Positions 1 to 6,992 of a stretch of DNA of 7,003 nt are shown in pieces. The stretch comes from Candidatus Hodarchaeota archaeon. Lineage in GTDB: Archaea > Asgardarchaeota > Heimdallarchaeia > Hodarchaeales > YT1-057. Each line of letters opens with the position of its first letter. Within the stretch, counting starts at the first letter, position 1. The notes below the pieces were generated by a model. It was given only the letters and a program-made list of their open reading frames with translations, ran no database searches and had not been told where the DNA came from. The DNA is taken from contig JAEOTI010000118.1 of assembly GCA_016839955.1 (NCBI GenBank), positions 1 to 7,003 on the forward strand. The letters are read 5' to 3'. Both the position numbers and the translations under genes were made by a program.

Positions 1-1527
1 AGCAGCATACGGAACATTATCATAATAAGGAGGATCTGTTAAGCAAAAATCCATACTCTCATCAGGATATTCTAAATCCATTGCATCCATTTGCTTGACT
101 GATATTGAACCTCCAATAATCTTTGGTTGTTCGATTAAATTATTCAAAACTCCTTGCAGGGAATCCAAATATTTTAACCACCCTCCAGTAGTGCTTTCTT
201 TCAAGGGATTGACTTCCACATAGGGGAATCCCTTCATAAATATGCCTGGCCTTGTTAATACATTACCAATACGTGGATTTGCATCTGTTTTTGGAGTAGT
301 CAGATTAGAGTTGAAGTCTGCGATTTTTGATAAACCAAAGGATAAATATAACATTAAAGCGTTCCGAAAATCTACATCAGTATGATTTGTATCGATCTCT
401 TCTTTCAGATTAAGTATAGTCTTTAATAAAGTCTTCATAACAAGCAGTTGTCGTCCATTAAAGCATTTTAGGACTGAATTGATTCCATATTTTTGTATTC
501 CCCAGGCATGAACCTTTTCCTGAAATTTAATATCAATTTCTGGGAATTCTTCAATTAATTTCTTGGCAATTTCATCCCAACTTACATTTGCTTTCTCAAA
601 TTCTTCTTCAGAGGGAGTTCGGAAACTTCCGCGAGCTGTACTATTCTCCTCTGGTAAATCCTCATAAACAACAATCAATCTGTCTTTTGCTCTTTCTGCA
701 ACTGTTTTTATTAGAATATCTTTAGAGAGTGTTCTTTTGCAGCGTGGACATGAGAGTTTCCCCCAACTAAAATATCCTTTTACAACATTAGGCCACCCGA
801 CTGAGAATGAAATTTCATTGCTTTTTCCTAATTTCGGAACAGAGGGAATTAATGCCCATTGATACTTTTTTGAGAGGTTAAAGTTTTTTATTAATGGAAT
901 CCATAAATTACACTCAGGGCATTGAATTTGACGTGCCCAAATGTAGAAATTAATTTCATTATGAGGATTTACATGGTTTATAAATCGATTTCCAATTTCT
1001 TTTTCTAGAATTCTATAGACTTTTTTATAATATTTTTCAATTTCTTTAATCAATACAAGACCATATTTATGTGGATAATAACAAGTAGCTAGTTCAATCA
1101 ATATTGCTACTGGGTTTAAATCAGAAGCATATACAGTCATTCCTAAGTTTCTTGCTTCCAGTGGAAATGTTCCTCCACCTGCAAACGGGTCCATGATACT
1201 TATCTTATTTGAATCTAACCCCTGCTCTAATAATAAAGTCTTTATCGCTCTCATAATATGAAATTTTTTTTCCTGAAACCAGACTTCTTTAGGAATATTT
1301 CTTAAACCATAATTGCCTATTAGGTTGAAAAATTCCTTCTGTAAATTCTCTTCTGATGGAAATTCTAATAAACAAGCTAATGCGATTGCTCTTGCTGCAG
1401 ATGTTGGGCGTCGAGCATGATGTTGATGGATTGCTGGGATCCGTCCAACAGCAACTTGTTTTTCTTTCTGCCCCTCTATTCCAACAGATTTAATAGGAAA
1501 CCAGCGTTCTATCATCTTTTGTTTCAA
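1..1527 (-). CDS. DUF1156-type DNA adenine methyltransferase with Zn ribbon (C-terminus cut off by window edge)
   Basis: This is a SAM-dependent DNA methyltransferase that probably makes N6-methyladenine as the modification arm of a defence locus. I translated 509 uninterrupted codons. The N-terminus (residues 6-50) has the DUF1156 signature, IERWFPIK followed by HQHHARRP at 34-41; many relatives have HLWWARRP, so the HH is a variant. SAM motif I is DPFAGGGT at 113-120, with the acidic strand-2 motif SDLNP at 135-139. Two CPxC knuckles (Cys203/206 and Cys260/263) form a Zn ribbon inserted between motif I and the catalytic motif, as in COG1743. The catalytic motif IV is DPPY at 498-501, followed by YDN. 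The window ends eight residues after DPPY; family members usually run to roughly 850-1000 residues, so much of the C-terminus is missing. The start chosen is TTG at 1527 because of its ribosome-binding site; ATG at 1515 would be four residues shorter. The gene follows the helicase after a 16-base gap, so cotranscription is very likely. Target specificity cannot be read from the sequence. Confidence 0.9.
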   Translation of the reverse strand, partial: MKQKMIERWFPIKSVGIEGQKEKQVAVGRIPAIHQHHARRPTSAARAIALACLLEFPSEENLQKEFFNLIGNYGLRNIPKEVWFQEKKFHIMRAIKTLLLEQGLDSNKISIMDPFAGGGTFPLEARNLGMTVYASDLNPVAILIELATCYYPHKYGLVLIKEIEKYYKKVYRILEKEIGNRFINHVNPHNEINFYIWARQIQCPECNLWIPLIKNFNLSKKYQWALIPSVPKLGKSNEISFSVGWPNVVKGYFSWGKLSCPRCKRTLSKDILIKTVAERAKDRLIVVYEDLPEENSTARGSFRTPSEEEFEKANVSWDEIAKKLIEEFPEIDIKFQEKVHAWGIQKYGINSVLKCFNGRQLLVMKTLLKTILNLKEEIDTNHTDVDFRNALMLYLSFGLSKIADFNSNLTTPKTDANPRIGNVLTRPGIFMKGFPYVEVNPLKESTTGGWLKYLDSLQGVLNNLIEQPKIIGGSISVKQMDAMDLEYPDESMDFCLTDPPYYDNVPYAA

Positions 1528-1533
1528 ATTATT

Positions 1534-1541
1534 CCTTCCTC
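1534..1541 (-). promoter_or_regulatory. Shine-Dalgarno sequence deciding the methyltransferase start
   Basis: The minus strand reads GAGGAAGG here, six bases before an in-frame TTG (1527-1525). The only nearby ATG, at 1515, lies 18 bases away, which is too far for normal ribosome placement. The site sits immediately after the helicase stop codon (TGA, 1546-1544). This suggests TTG is the true start and that the gene has its own initiation site within a shared transcript. Confidence 0.6.
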
Positions 1542-1543
1542 TT

Positions 1544-4500
1544 TCAATTGTTATAAAATTCTCTTATTTGCTTTAATGGAATTTTAAATTTTTCCGTGAT
1601 AATCCGCTCAGGTTCAAATTTACTTGCTGGGTCAGAAATTGGAATGACCTGCGGTTTTTCCAACGCTTTGTTCACGATGTAAAGCCAGTAATTACCAGAT
1701 ACATCATTTTGTGCTTTCATCCATTCGTTTTTCGATATGAAAACATCCTCTTCTCCTTTGTGTCCTTTTACCTCTATATGACGAATTTCTGTTGGATCTC
1801 TATGATTCACGCTTTCGATATCATATCCACACTTAATTTTAGATTTATCTTTTACTTTCCACCCGCGTTCTTTTTCATAAGCGATCACAGCTTTCATGGC
1901 TGCTACATCAATTGCGTGTGTATCTGCCAGTTGAGTGGCCTCCTCAATATCAGTTGCTGGTTGTCCGTCATCATGAGCAGGAACAACAATCGCAATGGAT
2001 AATAATCTAGGACTTTGTCGTATAACCGTACATTCAAGGTCTATTGATCTTTTTAATTCTTGTATTGTTTCAGTAATATTATCCCGATCTGCTTCTTTCT
2101 CTAATATTTTTTGCTCCACATCTTCTCCATCTGCTTCTTTATCTAAGAGAAGCGAAATTCCAGCTTCTAATCGCACTCGTTCTCTAATTTCTCGTCGTTC
2201 AAGAGCTTTGATCTTGATTTTCTTTGTCTTTTCCCTCCAATTCTTTAGTTCAAGTTCATCTTCAATACAAAGTTGTGATCCTATCCCCTCGACTACAAAT
2301 TGTCTTGAGTGTTCGAAGAATGCTTTGTATGGAGCTAATTGAACAAGAGTTCCAGCTGAAAAATCACGGCGCAAATCCCATAGGATTAAAGGTGAAAGAA
2401 TTTGATACGAGATTTTTTCATTGATTGTCTCGTTGGAATCGATAAAAGGAGTGAAAAGCACGACAGTACGCCGTAATATCTCTTTAGAACATGTACCATC
2501 AGTAAAGATAATTTCGATGAACCAAAGAAGACCATGCAATCCATGTGAAGGATCGAGGAAAATTGTTCCCTGCTGAATTGCGTCCTGTCCTTTTTTATCA
2601 GCAATATCTATAATAGCTTCTAAGAGGGGATGCCCTGCGGTGACATAATCACATTCCTGAGCGTTTTCCATAAGTTGACGCTCTGTTGGTTTATAAAACG
2701 TAATTTCGAGATTATGTTTTATTGTTCCAAACTTTTGTACATTTTTCTTCACCTGAGCTAGGATTTTTGGAGGGACTTGAATTTTAAAGGGTCCATCTCC
2801 AACAAATTGGACAGGTCTATTCGCATACCAAAAACCTGATCTCACATACTCAGCTATGTATTTGGGCCAGAGACGATTATCCTCTGATTCTGTTCTTTGT
2901 TGCACGAAGAATTCTAATCCTACATCAACATTCGCTCTTAATTCTAGTAATTTCTGAATTTTTTTGCTTTCCGCTTTAGAGACTTGAGCAGAAAAGTCAA
3001 TTGGTTCGACTTTAAGGGATTGTACCAGAAGCTGTTCGAAATTCCACTCTTCAAAAATATCCCCAATAACATCAAAAACACGGTCAGTTCCCCCAAGCTC
3101 TTCTCGCATAATCTCTAATTTCTCAAAGATACGCTCAACGACCAATCCTTCAGCAATTGAATCCCCATCTGACGTCTCAGTCGCTACTAGATTGAAAAAA
3201 GTACATTTATGATCTTGGAGATATCGATGAATACGCCCCATTCGTTGATCAAGGCGATTGGGGTTCCAAGGAATGTCATAATTAATTAAGTTCCAACAAC
3301 ATTGTAAATTTATGCCTTCACTTGCTGCATCCGTACAGACAAGAATTTGGATTTTTTTATTCCAAAATTTCTCTTGTTCCCCAGCTCGTAAAGAATAGTC
3401 CATTCCTCCATGAATAGTTCCTTTTGCAAACACATCAGGAATTCGCTCCATTAGATAGTCCAAAGTATCTGTATATTCTGTAAAAATAATTAATTGTTGT
3501 TCTCCCAAATTGCGTTCAATTTCACCTAGGAGAGCATTTAATTTAGACTCACATTGTTCAGTTTCAGCTTCTGCAGCTGCTTGAATGAGCATTCCAAGTG
3601 TTTCGATTTCCATCTCTAATTCAGCAGGATTGCTGGCCATGGTCAAACAAAAAATTTCCTTATGTATTGCCTCGACCTTTCTTGGTGAAATATCGTCGTT
3701 TAACTCCGCCTCTTCGACTTCCAGAGAAAGCTTTTCAATTCGAGACCTTAATTCTTTAATCGATTTATCAAAATCGGGGTTATTCAAGATTTCCTCGAGT
3801 CTCTCCTTGCGATGTATTAGTGTGCGATGGATGGCTCGTACTGATGAATTCAATCGACGTTGAAGTAACTTAAGCATAAACCCGATAGATGATCCTCGTC
3901 GGCCCCCAACAGCTTTTGCAAGATTAAAGGTATTCTTTACATATTCGGTTACGTTCTTATATAAGATTGATTCCAATGGAGAAAGAGAAAATGAAATGGT
4001 CTTGGCTTTTCGGGGGGGGAAAATGGGGTAGCCTTCAGGGGTAACCATTTCTTCTTTTAGACGACGAATAAAGATTGGATATTCTTCGTCCTGGAATTCT
4101 TTTAAAACTGGCAAAATGTCCATATTCCCCTCGTCAAAAGAGTCAGACTCTAATAATTTGAGTAAAAGACGAAAATTATCAGATTTTCCCTTGTGTGGAG
4201 TTGCAGTGAGAAATAAGAGATGATCAGTCTGCTCAGAAAGAGCTTTCCCTAATTGATAGCGCTTTGTTGTTCTCTCGCGCATTTGGCGCATATCCCATTC
4301 AGCACTCATTTTGTGAGCTTCATCAACCACGATTATATCCCAAGGGACTCCTAGAAGTGAATTACGGATAAAACTCATACCTTTCTGACGTTTTTTCTGA
4401 ACCTCATTTTTAGCAAAATCCATTGAAGTAATTATTTTCTCAAATTGGATCCAAGCACGAGGTCCTAAGGAACGTAAAAAATCAGAGTCAAGGATTACGA

Positions 4501-5059
4501 AATCTTCGTTAAATCTATTTTTTAATTCAAGTCTCCATTGTCCTGTTAACGATCCTGGTACGACAATAAGGATTCTCTTAACTGCCCCTCTAGCCAATAA
4601 CTCCTTAATTACAAGGCCTGCCATTATAGTCTTCCCTGCACCAGGTTCATCAGCAATCATAAATCGTGTGCGGGGTCTTGGCAGTATGTATTTATATACG
4701 GCTTCGAGCTGATGAGGCAGTGGATCTATTTTTGAAGATCCAACAGCAAAGAGAGGGTCTTGGTTAAAATTAGAGCGTATGGCATTCCCCATCATAATCA
4801 TGAAAAATCTCTGTGGATCTCCGGAGAAATTAAATTCTGTTACAAATTCAATGGTTTCCAATTTTTGAATATCAAGTACCGGATCAAAAAATTGGTGTGT
4901 TTCAGGATTTATTGCTATGAACTTAACTTTTGCAGGGTCTCCAAGTAATCTTTCTACACGAACGATCTGAACGGGTTCTGAGTTTCCAAAAGGTCCGATT
5001 ACCTTCCTATTTATAAGTTCTTCTGGTTTTTGCTCAAAAATCTCACGGACACTAGCCAT
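1544..5059 (-). CDS. SWI2/SNF2-type (RapA/HepA-like) DNA helicase/translocase with C-terminal DUF3883 nuclease-like domain
   Basis: A complete 1171-residue superfamily 2 ATPase, probably the DNA-translocating effector or regulator of a restriction-like system. Residues 1-110 are a short N-terminal module. The first RecA lobe has motif I DEPGAGKT at 137-144 (Lys143), motif II DEAH at 246-249 and motif III TATPH at 285-289. After FPPR (347-350), residues about 360-515 form a largely helical, partly coiled-coil insertion. The second lobe has IIFTEYTD at 524-531, motif V TDAASEGINLQ at 576-586 and motif VI QRMGRIHR at 605-612. Residues about 650-935 are a long linker region. Residues about 936-1010 are a highly charged probable coiled coil. 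Residues about 1055-1140 match DUF3883: GYDI (Asp1080), IEVKG (Glu1096, Lys1098), KNEW and YWLYIV. The D...ExK pattern is the core of PD-(D/E)XK nucleases; actual cleavage is inference. The upstream gap is 370 bases and the methyltransferase follows closely. DrmD of class 1 DISARM is a plausible equivalent, but I cannot confirm it. Confidence 0.93.
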   Translation of the reverse strand: MASVREIFEQKPEELINRKVIGPFGNSEPVQIVRVERLLGDPAKVKFIAINPETHQFFDPVLDIQKLETIEFVTEFNFSGDPQRFFMIMMGNAIRSNFNQDPLFAVGSSKIDPLPHQLEAVYKYILPRPRTRFMIADEPGAGKTIMAGLVIKELLARGAVKRILIVVPGSLTGQWRLELKNRFNEDFVILDSDFLRSLGPRAWIQFEKIITSMDFAKNEVQKKRQKGMSFIRNSLLGVPWDIIVVDEAHKMSAEWDMRQMRERTTKRYQLGKALSEQTDHLLFLTATPHKGKSDNFRLLLKLLESDSFDEGNMDILPVLKEFQDEEYPIFIRRLKEEMVTPEGYPIFPPRKAKTISFSLSPLESILYKNVTEYVKNTFNLAKAVGGRRGSSIGFMLKLLQRRLNSSVRAIHRTLIHRKERLEEILNNPDFDKSIKELRSRIEKLSLEVEEAELNDDISPRKVEAIHKEIFCLTMASNPAELEMEIETLGMLIQAAAEAETEQCESKLNALLGEIERNLGEQQLIIFTEYTDTLDYLMERIPDVFAKGTIHGGMDYSLRAGEQEKFWNKKIQILVCTDAASEGINLQCCWNLINYDIPWNPNRLDQRMGRIHRYLQDHKCTFFNLVATETSDGDSIAEGLVVERIFEKLEIMREELGGTDRVFDVIGDIFEEWNFEQLLVQSLKVEPIDFSAQVSKAESKKIQKLLELRANVDVGLEFFVQQRTESEDNRLWPKYIAEYVRSGFWYANRPVQFVGDGPFKIQVPPKILAQVKKNVQKFGTIKHNLEITFYKPTERQLMENAQECDYVTAGHPLLEAIIDIADKKGQDAIQQGTIFLDPSHGLHGLLWFIEIIFTDGTCSKEILRRTVVLFTPFIDSNETINEKISYQILSPLILWDLRRDFSAGTLVQLAPYKAFFEHSRQFVVEGIGSQLCIEDELELKNWREKTKKIKIKALERREIRERVRLEAGISLLLDKEADGEDVEQKILEKEADRDNITETIQELKRSIDLECTVIRQSPRLLSIAIVVPAHDDGQPATDIEEATQLADTHAIDVAAMKAVIAYEKERGWKVKDKSKIKCGYDIESVNHRDPTEIRHIEVKGHKGEEDVFISKNEWMKAQNDVSGNYWLYIVNKALEKPQVIPISDPASKFEPERIITEKFKIPLKQIREFYNN
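4012..4019 (-). repeat. Homopolymer tract of eight C (coding strand) inside the helicase gene
   Basis: Eight consecutive G on the plus strand give C8 on the coding strand, covering codons TTC CCC CCC CGA for Phe347-Pro-Pro-Arg350. Such a run stands out in an AT-rich gene. Gain or loss of one base would shift the frame after the first RecA lobe and remove the second lobe and the DUF3883 domain. The FPPR motif itself is common in this helicase family, so only the codon choice is unusual. In the sequence given, the frame is intact. Confidence 0.85.
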
Positions 5060-5068
5060 GGAGTCAAT

Positions 5069-5074
5069 CCCCTT
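5069..5074 (-). promoter_or_regulatory. Probable Shine-Dalgarno sequence of the helicase gene
   Basis: The minus strand reads AAGGGG nine bases before the ATG at 5059. The match to the usual AGGAGG is partial, but the position is right. It supports the annotated ATG, the first residue of a plausible N-terminal module. Confidence 0.45.
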
Positions 5075-5128
5075 AAAGATGATGATTCTTCGTACTAATT
5101 CGTCCCAATAGAAATAGAATTTTTACTT

Positions 5129-5144
5129 CATCTAAGGTTAGATG
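5129..5144. repeat. Perfect 7-bp inverted repeat in the helicase leader (operator or hairpin candidate)
   Basis: CATCTAA-GG-TTAGATG is perfectly symmetric around a 2-base spacer, centred about 77 bases upstream of the helicase ATG. The very short spacer suits a dimeric regulator site better than an RNA hairpin. A second possible pairing (TAAGGT 5133-5138 with ACCTTA 5153-5158) overlaps it and would be mutually exclusive in RNA. No cognate regulator gene is in the window. Confidence 0.45.
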
Positions 5145-5180
5145 TTAAAATCACCTTAACAATAATATCTTTCACTATTT

Positions 5181-5198
5181 GTCTATAAATGTTTTTTT
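5181..5198 (-). promoter_or_regulatory. Candidate archaeal-type promoter (A-rich BRE-like run plus TATA-like box) for the helicase gene
   Basis: On the minus strand, AAAAAAAC is followed by ATTTATAGAC, resembling a BRE/TATA pair. Initiation about 25 bases downstream, near 5155-5160, would place the inverted repeat at 5129-5144 within the first 30 transcribed bases and give a leader of about 100 bases. The gap is so AT-rich that several other TATA-like sequences exist (5287-5296, 5222-5233), so this choice is weak. Confidence 0.22.
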
Positions 5199-5305
5199 GA
5201 TTGAGCTTCCATAGAGAATTGGATAATATTTTTTAGGATTTCTTATATCAAATGGCACATGAAATCAATTTTTTCTTTATTTTTCCTTTATATAATCTGA
5301 GTGGT

Positions 5306-5323
5306 GTCAAATTGCGATTTGAC
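5306..5323. repeat. Perfect 7-bp inverted repeat with 4-base loop between HerA and helicase genes
   Basis: GTCAAAT-TGCG-ATTTGAC is a perfect inverted repeat in the middle of the gap. A further copy of the half-site, tGTCAAA, lies at 5350-5356, so there are three GTCAAA half-sites within about 50 bases. This suits a protein-binding site. As RNA it would be a modest AT-rich hairpin without a following U-run, so it is not a good terminator. Confidence 0.45.
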
Positions 5324-5429
5324 GACATCATCATTATAATAAACTATGTTGTCAAAGCCTGTTTTGGAGAAATTGGAAAAATTATTCAAAACAAATCCTT
5401 AATCCTCTCTGGAGGTACTCCTTTTCTAT

Positions 5430-6992
5430 TTATATCAAATCTTCGCGATAAAGCTTTGAGATTTCATCAAGACTTAAAATCCTGTGCTCAGTATGCGTCA
5501 TCCTTGATTTAAAAAGTCGTGGAATAATGTCTTCAGACACTACAAGAAACTCTCCCTGTTTTGCTTTCATTAACAAATCCAATTTTTTTTTCTTATCTTG
5601 AAAATCCTTAAATTTCGGTCCCACAAGGTCTGATATTTTTTCTTTACTCTGTTTAGTTGGAATCCTCCCAACGAGTAATGTTAAAACATTGTCAAGAGCT
5701 TTATAGTCAATACTAGCAGGGGACTGAGTTGCAAACATGCAACAAACACCATATTTTCGTGCTTGTCTTAATAGTAGGTCTATCATCCTTTTTGATGGTG
5801 GATTATAAGGATGTGGGGGTAGAAAATCAGCAACTTCGTCAATATAGAACATTAATCTTGGATCTTGACCTTTAGGAGGATGTTTTAGCATCCAGGTATA
5901 TAAAGATCTGATAATCCAGGAAAGTACAATTTGTCTCTTCTTAACATCAGCGCCAATCGCCCCTAAGTGGACTATATATAATTTTGGTTTACCTTTGGTG
6001 ATATCATCTAAATTTAATGTTTCACCACCACGGAAGAGTATTCCATCAGTTCCTACTGCATAAGAGAGGAGTAATGAACATATCCTTTTCCTTTTTCTTG
6101 AAGATAATAGCAAATCAACCGAAATTCTTTCTCCCCCATCAACTGGTGTAACATTCTCGATACTCTCAACATAATTGGCGATCTTTGTAAAACTTGGTCT
6201 TTCTCCCATCTGCCAAATTTCATTTATAACTCCCTCAAGAAATGATTTTTCTTCTTTATTCTTTGCTGGATCTAAATTTAATATAGATAGTAGATTTAAA
6301 CTAATATTATCAAGTAACGCTAGTTTAAATTCCCGAAACTCATCCTTTTCTAACCCCTCCTCGTCTGGAGGATCAGCAAAAGGATCTAAAATAAGATTTA
6401 CTCCTTTATTAGAACCAGGTGTAAAAATGAACTTCTCTACCTCGGAAAGTAATTTTTGTCCTTCTATTGTATTTGATAGAGCAAGAGAAGCTAAATCCCC
6501 TTGTGGATCTATGAGAAGTGCCGAAATGCCCGATCCGAGAATTTCTTCAATGATCACTTTAGCAAGAACTGTTTTTCCTGATCCTGAGGAACCCAAAATT
6601 GCTAAATGGCGTGTAAACTTAGTTTTACTAATTTTAATTTCTTCGTTATCTTGCAGAGATTTTCCGATTATAATCTCATGAGACTCGTGAATGGAGGGAG
6701 TTTTTACTAAATCTTTAATTTTATCAATTATTCCTGTTTTTATTTCATCTGGAGGTTTTATACCATCAAACATTTTATAACAATCGTGTTTTAATAGGCA
6801 CTTATCACAGAGTTCTTCATCAGATATTTGGTGAGGGTAATCTTCTAACCACTGAGCCATTTCCAGAAGTAATGTAAGCAATTTAGGTTTTAGATCTTCA
6901 GAAGGTGGAAGTTCAACATCCCGAATACCATCTTCGAAAAAGTATAGAATCCTTATTTGACTCTTCTCTTTAATTTCTCTCTCAATCCCCAT
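5430..6992 (-). CDS. HerA/FtsK-family DUF87 ATPase with N-terminal Cys motif
   Basis: A 520-residue P-loop ATPase of the HerA (COG0433, DUF87) type; relatives form hexameric rings that pump or unwind DNA, often with a nuclease partner. Walker A is GSSGSGKT at 134-141, preceded by RHLAILG. The family motif DPQGD is at 162-166. Walker B is LMFYIDE with Asp385-Glu386. The downstream sensor glutamine is in FATQS (Gln423), and RQARKYG (409-415) and VGR (Arg443) are candidate trans-acting arginines. The first 100 residues lack the usual HerA barrel signature that I could recognise and instead contain Cx2Cx5C (Cys62, Cys65, Cys71), a possible metal site. I see no signal peptide or membrane segment. 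ATG at 6992 is the first Met, but the frame stays open for the last 11 bases of the window and no ribosome-binding site is visible, so the protein may start further upstream. No NurA, Sir2 or DUF4297 partner lies in the window. The helicase follows after 370 bases. Confidence 0.9.
   Translation of the reverse strand: MGIEREIKEKSQIRILYFFEDGIRDVELPPSEDLKPKLLTLLLEMAQWLEDYPHQISDEELCDKCLLKHDCYKMFDGIKPPDEIKTGIIDKIKDLVKTPSIHESHEIIIGKSLQDNEEIKISKTKFTRHLAILGSSGSGKTVLAKVIIEEILGSGISALLIDPQGDLASLALSNTIEGQKLLSEVEKFIFTPGSNKGVNLILDPFADPPDEEGLEKDEFREFKLALLDNISLNLLSILNLDPAKNKEEKSFLEGVINEIWQMGERPSFTKIANYVESIENVTPVDGGERISVDLLLSSRKRKRICSLLLSYAVGTDGILFRGGETLNLDDITKGKPKLYIVHLGAIGADVKKRQIVLSWIIRSLYTWMLKHPPKGQDPRLMFYIDEVADFLPPHPYNPPSKRMIDLLLRQARKYGVCCMFATQSPASIDYKALDNVLTLLVGRIPTKQSKEKISDLVGPKFKDFQDKKKKLDLLMKAKQGEFLVVSEDIIPRLFKSRMTHTEHRILSLDEISKLYREDLI

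Larger units (their letters stand above)
5060..5429. other. Intergenic region between the HerA gene and the helicase gene
   Basis: This 370-base, very AT-rich gap separates two genes of the same strand and contains no convincing gene. Reading the minus strand from the HerA stop: a weak G/C-rich segment with a 4-bp stem (5411-5421) is followed by T-rich sequence around 5376-5398, which could be a weak terminator. Next come a GTCAAA motif (5351-5356), TATA-like sequence (5333-5345), a perfect inverted repeat (5306-5323), further TATA-like sequence (5287-5296 and 5222-5233), an A-run followed by TTTATAGA (5182-5198), a second perfect inverted repeat (5129-5144) and the helicase ribosome-binding site. 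Minus-strand ATG codons in the gap open only peptides under ten residues. The likely role is a promoter and regulatory leader for the helicase-methyltransferase unit, so HerA may be transcribed separately. Confidence 0.6.

Noticed and set aside
1..1527. BREX PglX methyltransferase
   Set aside because: PglX is a different methylase type without the DUF1156 N-terminus and CPxC Zn ribbon, and no PglZ or BrxC-like gene is present in the window.
1709..2342. Overlapping plus-strand open frames opposite the DUF3883 and coiled-coil region of the helicase
   Set aside because: They overlap each other and a well-supported gene, and their products look like reverse-complement artefacts (Phe/Ser-rich) without motifs.
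5333..5355. Perfect TTGACA and TATAAT hexamers on the minus strand, suggesting a bacterial sigma-70 promoter
   Set aside because: The spacer is 11 bases instead of about 17, so the pair cannot act as a normal -35/-10 promoter. The TATAAT may be part of one of many AT-rich boxes in the gap.
5376..5421. Possible terminator after the HerA gene
   Set aside because: Only 4-bp stems (GGAG/CTCC or CCTC/GAGG) can form, and the T-runs are short and interrupted. The region is mentioned in the intergenic entry but is not strong enough for its own feature.
5252..5512. 86-codon open frame on the plus strand, mostly in the intergenic gap
   Set aside because: It runs through AT-rich non-coding sequence into the antisense of the HerA C-terminus. 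The product is hydrophobic only because of T-rich sequence, and there is no ribosome-binding site before its ATG. I treat it as chance.
6175..6681. 168-codon open frame on the plus strand, opposite the HerA gene
   Set aside because: It lies wholly antisense to a clear ATPase covering the Walker A region, has a low-complexity Ser/Phe-rich product with no recognisable domain, and no promoter or ribosome-binding site was seen. It is a shadow of the real gene.
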